Below are positions 1 to 5,849 of a stretch of 6,942 nt of DNA, piece by piece (position 1 is the first letter of the stretch; every line of letters begins with the position of its first letter). A program made the translations under genes and the position numbers. The notes beneath the pieces were generated by a model. That model made no database searches and was not told the DNA's origin. It worked only from the letters and a program-made list of their open reading frames with translations. This DNA is from CBCPMX01 sp965120355 (GTDB lineage Bacteria; Bacillota; Clostridia; Oscillospirales; Oscillospiraceae), in contig CBCPMX010000021.1 of the NCBI GenBank assembly GCA_965120355.1, positions 1 to 6,942 on the forward strand. The letters run 5' to 3'.

Positions 1-1
1 C

Positions 2-283
2 GTGGAGAATGCCCGAAGATACAGCCGCTTCGCCGTGGACGCGGGATACATCCCCATTGCGCCGCATCTGCTGTTCCCGCAGTTCCTCAGTGACGACAAT
101 CCGAAGGAGCGCCAGCTGGGGTTGTTCTTTGGAAACGCCCTCATGAGCAAATGCTCCGAGGTGTGGGTGTTCGGAGAATACATCTCTCCCGGCATGGAAG
201 CGGAGATCCGCAGAGCCAAATGGAAGAACTACCGTTTGAGATATTTTACAACCATGTGCGAGGAGGTGCCCGACCATGCGTGA
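2..283 (+). CDS. DUF4406-like protein, 5'-truncated by the window edge
   Basis: This is the C-terminal 93 residues of a small protein resembling the DUF4406 family, a Rossmann-like fold related to nucleoside 2-deoxyribosyltransferases that is common in Firmicutes phage replication modules. Visible family hallmarks are the stretch around YIPIAPHLLFPQFL (residues 16-29), the GLFFGNALMSKCSEVWVFG segment (40-58) and the SPGMEAEIRRAKW helix (62-74), where the conserved glutamates lie. In relatives these follow an N-terminal strand and a Y-x-A-S-P-type motif, which would lie before base 1. The GTG at base 2 is therefore probably an internal valine codon, not a start. The stop overlaps the start of the next gene by 8 bp, and that gene's ribosome binding site lies inside this reading frame, indicating translational coupling. 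The substrate is unknown; a role in nucleotide metabolism during phage replication is inference. Confidence 0.8.
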   Translation: MENARRYSRFAVDAGYIPIAPHLLFPQFLSDDNPKERQLGLFFGNALMSKCSEVWVFGEYISPGMEAEIRRAKWKNYRLRYFTTMCEEVPDHA

Positions 284-2615
284 ACTGAACATCGCCTACG
301 GCAATAGCCGGCAGGCAAAAAGATGGGTCAACAAGACCATAAGGTTTGACGATCTGAAAGAACGGCTCAAAGTGACCATCCGCACCACGGAGTCCGCCGA
401 GGAATACGCAAAAATGAGCCGCGCCCAGCGTGACATAGCCAAAGACCACGGCGGCTTTGTGGCAGGCGTACTGAAAGGCGGCAGACGCAAAGTCGATACC
501 GTGGAGAGCCGCTCGATGGTGGCGCTTGACGGCGACCGCATCGACTCCGCTTTTCTGGAGAACTATGAAACTCTCTGCCCCTATACCTCCGCGCTGTATA
601 CCACCCACAGCAGCACAGAGGAAAATCCCCGCGTCCGGCTTGTGTTCCCGCTGACCAGGGATGTGACCCCGGAGGAATTTGTGGCGGTGTCCCGCTACCT
701 CGCTCAGATGCTGGGGATAGACTATTTTGACGAATGCTCCTACCAGCCCAATCAGTTGATGTACTGGCCGTCCACGCCGGCCAACGGCTCCTTTGTGTAT
801 AAGGAGACAGATGGCGGCTGGCTCGACCCCGACGCGATACTCAGCCAGCACCCGGAATGGACCGACCCGACAAGGCTCCCCACTTCTTCCAGGGAGAGCA
901 AGGCGAATACCACCGCACAGCAGAAGGTACAGGACCCGCTGACCAAAGAAGGCGTGGTGGGTCTGTTCAACCGCACCTATTATCCCATCAGCAGGGCGCT
1001 GGAGGCATTCCTCTCTGCCATCTATGAACCGACCGACAATGAGAACCGCTGGCATCTGATCGCATCTTCCAGTATGGCCGGCGTAGAGATCAAGGAGGAC
1101 AAGTTCGTCTACAGCCACCACGCCAAAGACCCGGCTTATCTCAAGTTGTGCAACGCCTTTGACATCGTCCGTACTCACCAATTTGGAGACCTGGATGAGA
1201 AAGCGTCCTATAAGGCAATGTGCGAGTTTGCCATGCAGCAGGCTGAAGTAAAGCTGCTGGCGTCAAGCGAAAGAATGGCGGACGCCGAGACGGATTTTTC
1301 CGGTAGCGAGGATACCGACTGGCAGAAGCGTTTCCAGTACGAACCCCGCTCCACAGTGCTGAAAAATAATCTCCATAACATCACGCTGATCCTCCAGAAT
1401 GACCCTCATCTGCAGAACATTGTGTTCAACCAGCAGCTGGACGGCATGGAGATCAAGGGCGAAGTACCGTGGAAGCACCCGTCCAAATACTGGCGGGACG
1501 CAGACGACGCCCAGCTGATCAGCTATGTGGATTCCCATTACGGTACATTCTCCCAGCGCAATTATCAGATTGCTGTGACCAAGGTGGCGGACGACCGCTC
1601 CTATCATCCCATCCGTGAATATCTGGCGGCTCTGCCGGAGTGGGATGGTGTTCCCCGTGTGGACACGCTCCTCATCGACTATCTGGGCGCGGAGGATAAT
1701 TCCTATGTCCGCGCCGTGACCAGAAAAACCCTCTGCGCCGCCGTGCGCCGGGTGCAGGAGCCGGGCGTGAAGTTCGATACCATGCTGGTCTTGAACGGTC
1801 CCCAGGGCATCGGCAAAAGCACCCTTATCTCACGCCTTGCCGGGGAATGGTTCTCCGACAGTCTGAATCTGAGCGATACCAAGGACAAAACGGCCGCTGA
1901 GAAACTGCAGGGCTATTGGATTCTGGAGATCGGTGAGCTGGCGGGGCTTCGCAAAACCGAAGTGGAGACGCTGCGCTCCTTTCTTTCCCGTCAGAATGAT
2001 ATCTACCGCGCCGCATTCGGCAGACGGGCGACGCCGCATCCGAGGCAGTGTATCTTCTTTGGCACCACCAACGCCGAGTCCGGCTACCTGCGGGACACCA
2101 CAGGCAACCGCCGGTTCTGGCCGGTAAAAACACCGGGTGGCGGCGCAAAGCACTCCTGGGAACTCACCCATGAGGATATCTGCCAGATCTGGGCAGAGGT
2201 GCTGGTGCTTGTAAAGGATGGCGAAAAGCTGCATCTGGCTCCCGACTTGGAGACGCTCGCCAAAAGTGAACAGCGGGAAGCGCTGGAGTCCGATGAGCGC
2301 GAGGGACTGGTGCGCGAGTATCTGGAAACCCTGCTCCCGGAGGATTGGGATGGCATGGATCTGTTTGACCGCCGCTCCTTCCTCGCCGGAGTGAATAATA
2401 TCGGCCGTGTGGGTACGGTCAGCAGAACACGGGTCTGCAATATGGAGATCTGGTGTGAGCTTTTCGGTAAGGATCAGGGCAGTCTTGGCCGCGCCGAATC
2501 CAACAACCTCACCGCTATGCTCACCAAGCTCGGCTGGGTGCGCAAGGAGAAAAAGGAGCGCGTCAAGCCCTACGGGCCGCAGTTCGTCTTTGTTCCCGGC
2601 GATGTTCCTGACTGA
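276..2615 (+). CDS. VapE-family phage primase-helicase (AEP-like N-terminus plus P-loop ATPase)
   Basis: A 779-residue protein, the probable replication initiator/helicase of the phage. The start ATG has an AGGAGGT site at 261-267, 8 nt upstream. The N-terminal region (about 75-190) looks like an archaeo-eukaryotic primase core: a hydrophobic strand ending in D85-G-D87, a T-T-H111 motif followed by a PRVRLVFPL strand, and D152-E153 before QLMYWPS. These fit primase motifs I-III by spacing and character, but the match is inferred. A helical linker follows (230-320). The C-terminal VapE/D5-like ATPase carries a Walker A GPQGIGKST at 508-516, an acidic Walker B-like ILEIGEL at 549-555, a sensor-like GTTN at 596-599, and R612/R613 in GNRRFW as candidate arginine fingers. 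Established knowledge: VapE domains are P-loop helicase-type ATPases common in phages and satellites. The last two codon blocks overlap the first two copies of the downstream GTTCC repeat array. Confidence 0.93.
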   Translation: MRELNIAYGNSRQAKRWVNKTIRFDDLKERLKVTIRTTESAEEYAKMSRAQRDIAKDHGGFVAGVLKGGRRKVDTVESRSMVALDGDRIDSAFLENYETLCPYTSALYTTHSSTEENPRVRLVFPLTRDVTPEEFVAVSRYLAQMLGIDYFDECSYQPNQLMYWPSTPANGSFVYKETDGGWLDPDAILSQHPEWTDPTRLPTSSRESKANTTAQQKVQDPLTKEGVVGLFNRTYYPISRALEAFLSAIYEPTDNENRWHLIASSSMAGVEIKEDKFVYSHHAKDPAYLKLCNAFDIVRTHQFGDLDEKASYKAMCEFAMQQAEVKLLASSERMADAETDFSGSEDTDWQKRFQYEPRSTVLKNNLHNITLILQNDPHLQNIVFNQQLDGMEIKGEVPWKHPSKYWRDADDAQLISYVDSHYGTFSQRNYQIAVTKVADDRSYHPIREYLAALPEWDGVPRVDTLLIDYLGAEDNSYVRAVTRKTLCAAVRRVQEPGVKFDTMLVLNGPQGIGKSTLISRLAGEWFSDSLNLSDTKDKTAAEKLQGYWILEIGELAGLRKTEVETLRSFLSRQNDIYRAAFGRRATPHPRQCIFFGTTNAESGYLRDTTGNRRFWPVKTPGGGAKHSWELTHEDICQIWAEVLVLVKDGEKLHLAPDLETLAKSEQREALESDEREGLVREYLETLLPEDWDGMDLFDRRSFLAGVNNIGRVGTVSRTRVCNMEIWCELFGKDQGSLGRAESNNLTAMLTKLGWVRKEKKERVKPYGPQFVFVPGDVPD

Positions 2616-2753
2616 TTTTTCGGGAACGGTATGAGTAAGGAACAGTTCCCGACATCATGCGGTGTTCCTGGGGGAGACTCTGGGAACGCCGTCAGGAACA
2701 CACCGAATGTGCCGCCGCAAGGCTGCTTTATAGGCGCTGTTCCTGTGTTCCTA
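2591..2753. repeat. Cluster of ten GTTCC/GGAAC repeats, candidate origin iterons
   Basis: Ten copies of the pentamer occur in about 160 bp, where equal base use would give about 0.3. Plus orientation copies start at 2592, 2604, 2645, 2664, 2739 and 2747; minus orientation copies at 2623, 2639, 2683 and 2695. The extended form TGTTCCTG is exact at 2603, 2663 and 2738, with its complement CAGGAACA at 2693. Pairs form inverted repeats: GGAAC-A-GTTCC at 2639-2649; an 8-bp stem 2604-2611 with 2620-2627; and 2663-2670 with 2693-2700. The last two copies are tandem, 8 bp apart. The array begins inside the 3' end of the primase-helicase gene and leads into an A+T-rich stretch. This is the arrangement of a phage theta-type origin beside its initiator gene; the function is inferred, the repeats are seen. 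Confidence 0.75.
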
Positions 2754-2808
2754 AAAAAGCATATAAATTGGAAATGTAGAAAAAAGACTGTACAGAACCC
2801 GTAAATCA
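2751..2808. other. A+T-rich segment next to the repeats, candidate DNA-unwinding element
   Basis: Bases 2751-2800 are 35/50 A+T, clearly richer than the flanking coding DNA, with A-runs at 2753-2758 and 2780-2785. It directly follows the final tandem GTTCC copies. A perfect 8-bp palindrome, CTGTACAG, lies at 2788-2795. If the repeats are initiator sites, this is the natural melting region. It could instead simply be a promoter region for the following operon. Confidence 0.4.
2768..2796 (+). promoter_or_regulatory. Weak candidate promoter for the 2866-5028 operon
   Basis: TTGGAA (2768-2773) and TACAGA (2791-2796) are separated by 17 bp. They match the sigma-70 consensus at 4/6 and 3/6 positions. 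The position is right, since this is the only sizeable gap before a three-gene coupled operon, but the boxes are poor. Readthrough from the primase-helicase gene is equally possible because I see no terminator in between. Confidence 0.25.
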
Positions 2809-2812
2809 CGCA

Positions 2813-2826
2813 TACGCACGCGCGTA
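2813..2826. promoter_or_regulatory. Inverted repeat TACGC-N4-GCGTA, possible operator
   Basis: Five-base arms TACGC and GCGTA flank ACGC. The symmetric core ACGCGCGT (2818-2825) overlaps it. The site lies 40 bp upstream of the start at 2866 and downstream of the candidate promoter, where a repressor could block elongation or an RNA hairpin could form in the leader. No cognate protein is visible in the window. Confidence 0.3.
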
Positions 2827-2865
2827 AGGATTTTCAGGTTTTCAAGAACACGGAGGTAAATCAAA

Positions 2866-3405
2866 ATGTCAATGTACGAAATAGACAGCGCATATGTCCG
2901 CAGATGTCAGAAACGCCTTCAGGAATGGGGAGCGCCCCTCTCCGGTTGGTATTGTGACTACATTTACGATGTGGCTGATGAAGCGGAAGATTCCGATCAT
3001 ATGGAGCTGTTTGTCTGTGAACTCTGCGATTGCACACAGGTACGATTTGTTCATGTGATGCGGCATGATGCGTATTTTGAGCCTGTCTCTGTCGGCTGTA
3101 TCTGCGCTGGAATTATGGAGGGCGACATCCTTGCCGCCAGAGAACGTGAGAGACTTATGAAAAATCGCGCCAATCGGAAGCGGAACTTTCCACACCGTCA
3201 GTGGCGAAAGAACTGGTACGGAAATTATCAGCTGACCTATCAGGGCAGGAAGGTGTTTATCAACAATAAGAGCGGCAATCGCTACAGCGTATATGTAGAT
3301 GGCAGAACCGCCTGGACCTACAAAGGCAAGCCTCTCGACAATTTCGTTTCCGCCGCCTACGCAGCTTTTGAATTAGCTGACCCCATAGAAAGGATACGCC
3401 CATGA
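2866..3405 (+). CDS. Hypothetical phage protein with a Cys cluster (possible zinc-binding domain)
   Basis: A 179-residue protein of unrecognised function. The start is set by GGAGGT at 2852-2857, 8 nt before the ATG; a second in-frame ATG two codons later is less well spaced. The central part has C51-x2-C54-x-C56, then a 21-residue spacer to the short C78-x-C80 pair in a VGCICA context. That pattern is consistent with a small zinc-ribbon or treble-clef fold. A basic linker (about 93-117, rich in Arg and Lys) follows, then a beta-rich C-terminal part (119-170) with many aromatic residues. The basic linker suggests nucleic-acid contact, which is inference. The stop overlaps the following nuclease start as ATGA, so it is translated with the nuclease-helicase pair and may serve the same DNA-processing step. 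No signal peptide or membrane segment is visible. Confidence 0.85.
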   Translation: MSMYEIDSAYVRRCQKRLQEWGAPLSGWYCDYIYDVADEAEDSDHMELFVCELCDCTQVRFVHVMRHDAYFEPVSVGCICAGIMEGDILAARERERLMKNRANRKRNFPHRQWRKNWYGNYQLTYQGRKVFINNKSGNRYSVYVDGRTAWTYKGKPLDNFVSAAYAAFELADPIERIRP

Positions 3406-3683
3406 GAGAAAAAGAAATCGAAAAGAAGCTGATCCAGGCGGTCAAGCAGGCAGGCGGCATCTGTCCCAAGCTCGTCTCTCCCGGTTTTGATGGTATGCCG
3501 GACCGCATGGTTCTGCTGCCGAATGGACAGATGGGCTTTGTAGAAGTCAAAGCACTGGGAGAAAAGCCGCGGCCGCTGCAACTTTCCCGTCACAGGCTTT
3601 TGCGGCAACTGGGCTTTCCGGTGTATGTGCTGGACGATACGGAGCAGATTGGAGGGATACTGGATGAGATACGAACCTCATGA
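3402..3683 (+). CDS. VRR-NUC domain nuclease
   Basis: A 93-residue stand-alone VRR-NUC protein of the PD-(D/E)xK nuclease superfamily. Catalytic signature residues are visible: E5 in the first helix, G-M-P-D34 after the GFDG turn, E48-V-K50 in the FVEVKA strand, and Q60 in the LQLSRHR helix. This is a complete, normally sized phage VRR-NUC domain; in eukaryotic FAN1 the same domain is fused to a larger nuclease. It starts in an ATGA overlap with the upstream gene, with GAAAGGA at 3388-3394. Its 3' end overlaps the SNF2 helicase start by 20 bp, and that gene's ribosome binding site lies inside this frame. Tight coupling to a helicase suggests cleavage of structured or branched DNA during replication or recombination. 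The substrate is not shown by the sequence. Confidence 0.93.
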   Translation: MREKEIEKKLIQAVKQAGGICPKLVSPGFDGMPDRMVLLPNGQMGFVEVKALGEKPRPLQLSRHRLLRQLGFPVYVLDDTEQIGGILDEIRTS

Positions 3684-5028
3684 ATATCAGAAATATGCGG
3701 TGGATTACATTGAGACACACCCCGCTGCCGCCATCTTCCTGGACTGCGGTCTTGGAAAAACCAGCATAACCCTCACTGCTATCAATGACCTATTGTTCGA
3801 CAGCTTTGAGGTCCATAAAGTGCTGGTCATCGCACCCCTACGAGTGGCGCGGGATACATGGACGGCTGAAGCGGATAAGTGGGATCATCTCCAGACCCTC
3901 ATCTGCTCCGTGGCTGTTGGGACGGAAGCCCAGCGCCGGGCGGCGTTGATGAGACGCGCCGATATCTACATCATCAACCGGGAAAACATCCAATGGCTCA
4001 TTGATGAGAGCGGCATTCCCTTTGACTTCGATATGGTGGTGATCGATGAATTGTCCTCTTTCAAGAATCACCAGACAAAGCGGTTCAAGTCGCTGTTAAA
4101 GGTCAGACCCAAGGTGAACCGCATCGTCGGGCTGACCGGCACCCCTGCTTCGAACGGCCTGATGGATCTGTGGGCGGAGTTCCGAATCCTGGATATGGGA
4201 CAGCGGCTTGGACGGTTCATTACCAAGTACCGCGCCGATTACTTCACGCCGGATAAGCGAAACGGCCAGATCATCTACTCCTACAAGCCATTACCCTATG
4301 CGGAGGATGCCATCTACCAACAGATTTCGGATATTACCATCTCTATGAAGTCCTCCGACCACCTGCGGATGCCGGAACTGGTCAGCAGCGAATACATGGT
4401 TCAGCTTTCCGAGGATGAGCGGGAAAAATACACAGACTTGAAACAGGAGCTGGCGCTGTCGCTGGGCGATACGGAGATCACCGCCGCCCACGCCGCTTCC
4501 CTCTCCGGCAAGCTGTCCCAGATGGCGAACGGCGCAATTTACGATGATGGCGGCGAAATCATTCGCATTCACAACCGCAAGCTGGACGCCTTGGAGGACA
4601 TCATCGAAGCCGCAAACGGCAAACCGCTTCTGGTGGCCTACTGGTACAAGCATGATCTGTCCCGTATTTCGGAAAGGCTGCAAAAGCTGCATATCCCGTT
4701 CTCCCGGCTGGATGACGCCTCCAGTATCCGCAGATGGAACAATGGCGAATTTCCGGTAGCGCTGGTCCATCCCGCTTCCGCCGGCCACGGTCTGAACCTC
4801 CAGAGCGGCGGCTCAGCCATCGTGTGGTTCGGTCTGACCTGGAGTCTGGAGCTTTATCAGCAGACCGTAGCGCGGCTCTGGCGGCAGGGGCAGACTTCTG
4901 AAACTGTGATAGTACAGCACATCGTCACAAAGGGCACCATTGACGAACGCATCATGAAAGTCCTCTCCCAGAAGGAGCATACCCAGACGGCGCTGATCGA
5001 CGCCGTCAAAGCGGACTTGAAAATCTGA
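3664..5028 (+). CDS. SNF2-family DEAD/DEAH-box helicase/translocase
   Basis: A complete superfamily 2 ATPase of 454 residues. I chose the ATG at 3664 because GGAGGG (3651-3656) is 7 nt upstream and the protein then opens with RYEPHEYQKYAVDYI, the usual Q-motif-like start; the upstream in-frame ATG at 3625 has no such support. Motif I is DCGLGKT (27-33), Ia is VLVIAPLRVARDTW (53-66), II is VVIDEL (125-130), III is GLTGTPASN (156-164), V is ASAGHGLNLQ (371-380) and VI is QTVARLWRQGQ (400-410) with R404 and R407. Motif II reads DELS where many relatives have DEAH. Family members translocate on double-stranded DNA, so a role in remodelling forks or displacing proteins for the upstream VRR-NUC nuclease is plausible. 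The protein is cytosolic. The last codons run into the 10-bp repeat array. Confidence 0.95.
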   Translation: MRYEPHEYQKYAVDYIETHPAAAIFLDCGLGKTSITLTAINDLLFDSFEVHKVLVIAPLRVARDTWTAEADKWDHLQTLICSVAVGTEAQRRAALMRRADIYIINRENIQWLIDESGIPFDFDMVVIDELSSFKNHQTKRFKSLLKVRPKVNRIVGLTGTPASNGLMDLWAEFRILDMGQRLGRFITKYRADYFTPDKRNGQIIYSYKPLPYAEDAIYQQISDITISMKSSDHLRMPELVSSEYMVQLSEDEREKYTDLKQELALSLGDTEITAAHAASLSGKLSQMANGAIYDDGGEIIRIHNRKLDALEDIIEAANGKPLLVAYWYKHDLSRISERLQKLHIPFSRLDDASSIRRWNNGEFPVALVHPASAGHGLNLQSGGSAIVWFGLTWSLELYQQTVARLWRQGQTSETVIVQHIVTKGTIDERIMKVLSQKEHTQTALIDAVKADLKI

Positions 5029-5060
5029 GACAATCTAAGAAAATCCGTGCCAATCCGAGG
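5021..5060. repeat. Four degenerate tandem 10-bp repeats (consensus approximately MAATCYGAGA)
   Basis: Four consecutive decamers, aaatctgaga, caatctaaga, aaatccgtgc and caatccgagg, share the AATCY core in the same register. The array begins with the last sense codons and stop of the SNF2 gene and ends 23 bp before the next start codon. An exact 10-bp period puts the core on one face of the helix. The final unit extends into the palindrome AATCC-GA-GGATT (5052-5063), and GTGCCAA (5047-5053) is the complement of the TTGGCAC repeat found at 5722-5738. Function unknown; a protein binding site is the simplest reading. Confidence 0.6.
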
Positions 5061-5083
5061 ATTAAAATTTCGGAGGTACGAAT

Positions 5084-5311
5084 ATGAGCGACATCATAAT
5101 TTATGAGAACCTTGCGAACGCTATCATCCTTCAAGCGGCAAAGGACTATCGCATGACACTGAAAAGCCTGAAAGCAAATCCGAGAAACAGGGACGCTCTT
5201 GCAGATAAGCGTGAAATCGAGGGCTTCTTCGGTTCGCAGTGGTATTCAGCACTCACAGATGTGAACGGCGAGATGCTGATCCGATCCATGCAGAGGGAGG
5301 TGGATGCATGA
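5084..5311 (+). CDS. Small conserved-type phage hypothetical protein
   Basis: A 75-residue acidic/basic mixed protein with no recognised function. GGAGGT at 5072-5077 lies 6 nt before the ATG. The sequence suggests an all-helical fold: a helix around residues 8-31 (NLANAIILQAAKDYRMTLKS), a polar turn with an N-P-R-N motif, then a second half containing IEGFFGSQWYSALTD (45-59) and a C-terminal helix. I recall similar short proteins directly before sigma-like regulators in Clostridia prophages, which fits this position, but no function is established to my knowledge. Its stop codon overlaps the regulator's ATG (ATGA), and the regulator's ribosome binding site lies in its last codons, so the two proteins are probably made together. 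Confidence 0.85.
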   Translation: MSDIIIYENLANAIILQAAKDYRMTLKSLKANPRNRDALADKREIEGFFGSQWYSALTDVNGEMLIRSMQREVDA

Positions 5312-5718
5312 CCGCTAAGGAATACCTGAACCAAGCGCGGCACCTGGACGCACTTATCAACTGCCGCCTGCGTGAGATTGACTACTGGAGGGATTTATCG
5401 AGCAGCGTCTCAGGCAGTAATTTTGAACCGCACTACAATCCAAACAAGCCGGCAGAAGCCCCTTTCGTCAGATGCCTTGAGAAGATAGACGCGATCGGGA
5501 AAGATGTACAGGAAAAGGTCGCATATCTGGTGGGACTCAAAGAGGAAATCAATGCGGCGATCGACAGCCTTGCCAGCCGGGATGAACAGCTGGTGCTTCG
5601 CTACCGGTATCTGGACAGCTGCACATGGGACGAGATTTCACGGATGCTGAATGTATCGCTCCGCACGGTACACCGCATACATGGGTCAGCCCTTCAGCAT
5701 TTTTCTGTCCCGGATTGA
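5308..5718 (+). CDS. Sigma-70 region-4-like phage transcription regulator (DUF1492/ArpU-type)
   Basis: A 136-residue protein with an N-terminal helical region (2-33), a charged/proline loop (38-52), a second helix (53-88) and a C-terminal helix-turn-helix typical of sigma-70 region 4. The motif runs ASRDEQLVLRYRYLDSCTW (89-107), then W107-D-E-I-S-R-M-L-N115 as the first HTH helix and S117-L-R-T-V-H-R-I-H125 as the recognition helix. Start choice: ATG 5308 has GGGAGG at 5295-5300, 7 nt upstream, and overlaps the preceding stop; an in-frame ATG further upstream lacks this. DUF1492/ArpU-type proteins sit at the junction of replication and packaging genes in Gram-positive phages and are regarded as late-gene activators. 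That matches this position: TTGGCAC repeats begin 4 bp after its stop, over a promoter lacking a -35 box. Direct control of that promoter is inferred. Confidence 0.82.
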   Translation: MTAKEYLNQARHLDALINCRLREIDYWRDLSSSVSGSNFEPHYNPNKPAEAPFVRCLEKIDAIGKDVQEKVAYLVGLKEEINAAIDSLASRDEQLVLRYRYLDSCTWDEISRMLNVSLRTVHRIHGSALQHFSVPD

Positions 5719-5721
5719 AAG

Positions 5722-5748
5722 TTGGCACGGTTTGGCACAGATTGGCAT
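5722..5748 (+). promoter_or_regulatory. Three TTGGCAC/T direct repeats with exact 10-bp spacing, probable activator site
   Basis: TTGGCAC at 5722-5728 and 5732-5738, and TTGGCAT at 5742-5748. Their starts are exactly 10 bp apart, one helical turn, so the three units face the same side. The last unit ends 19 bp before the TATAAT box, so the array covers roughly positions -32 to -58 of the inferred start site. That is where an activator would contact RNA polymerase. A sigma-region-4-like protein is encoded immediately upstream and is the likely ligand. Confidence 0.7.
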
Positions 5749-5767
5749 ACCCCTGCTGTGATATGCT

Positions 5768-5773
5768 TATAAT
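5768..5773 (+). promoter_or_regulatory. Candidate late promoter -10 box (TATAAT)
   Basis: A perfect TATAAT preceded by TGCT, so not quite an extended -10. At 17-bp spacing the -35 position (5745-5750) reads GGCATA, which is not a -35 box. The TTGGCA at 5742 would need a 20-bp spacer. A consensus -10 with no -35 but with phased repeats upstream is typical of an activator-dependent promoter. Transcription would start near 5780 and reach the HNH gene through a leader of about 70 nt. Confidence 0.65.
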
Positions 5774-5791
5774 AGCAAAGTAGAATACGAA

Positions 5792-5827
5792 AAAGCCTCA
5801 TGGGAGCTGTCCTGTGGGGCTTTCTTT
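5792..5827 (+). terminator. Intrinsic-terminator-like hairpin in the HNH leader
   Basis: A 14-bp stem pairs 5792-5805 with 5810-5823 (AAAGCC with GGCTTT, then CATGGGA with TCCTGTG, including three G-T pairs) around a GCTG loop. TTTCTTT runs at 5821-5827. A-rich sequence precedes the stem, so it could also act on the other strand. It lies only about 12 nt after the inferred start of the promoter at 5768, and 22 nt before the HNH start. It may end the upstream operon, or attenuate the late transcript. Confidence 0.75.
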
Positions 5828-5849
5828 ATGTACCAAAGGGGGTGAGCCG

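Noticed and set aside
246..1181. Long minus-strand open frame under the primase-helicase gene
   Set aside because: It mirrors a strongly supported coding sequence with intact motifs, and has no ribosome binding site or recognisable domain. Long antisense frames are common in GC-rich coding DNA.
2059..2065. Extra TTGGCAC copy inside the primase-helicase gene
   Set aside because: A single copy encoding part of the FGTTN motif; about one chance occurrence of a 7-mer is expected on both strands of a window this size, so it is not part of the phased array.
2639..2649. GGAACAGTTCC as a LexA/DinR SOS box
   Set aside because: The Gram-positive SOS box is GAAC-N4-GTTC; here the spacer is one base, and the site is one of ten related pentamers, so an SOS operator is not supported.
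2631..2804. 57-codon open frame (ATG 2631 to TAA 2802-2804) in the gap after the primase-helicase gene
   Set aside because: No convincing ribosome binding site, a composition driven by the GTTCC repeats (recurring Val-Pro and Phe-Pro), and no recognisable fold. It lies across the candidate origin. Kept only as a remote possibility.
4291..4788. 165-codon minus-strand frame within the SNF2 gene
   Set aside because: An antisense shadow; the plus strand carries helicase motifs III-V through this stretch.
5063..5068. TAAAAT as a -10 box for the 5084 gene
   Set aside because: No -35 at the proper spacing, and the start would fall on the ribosome binding site, leaving almost no leader.
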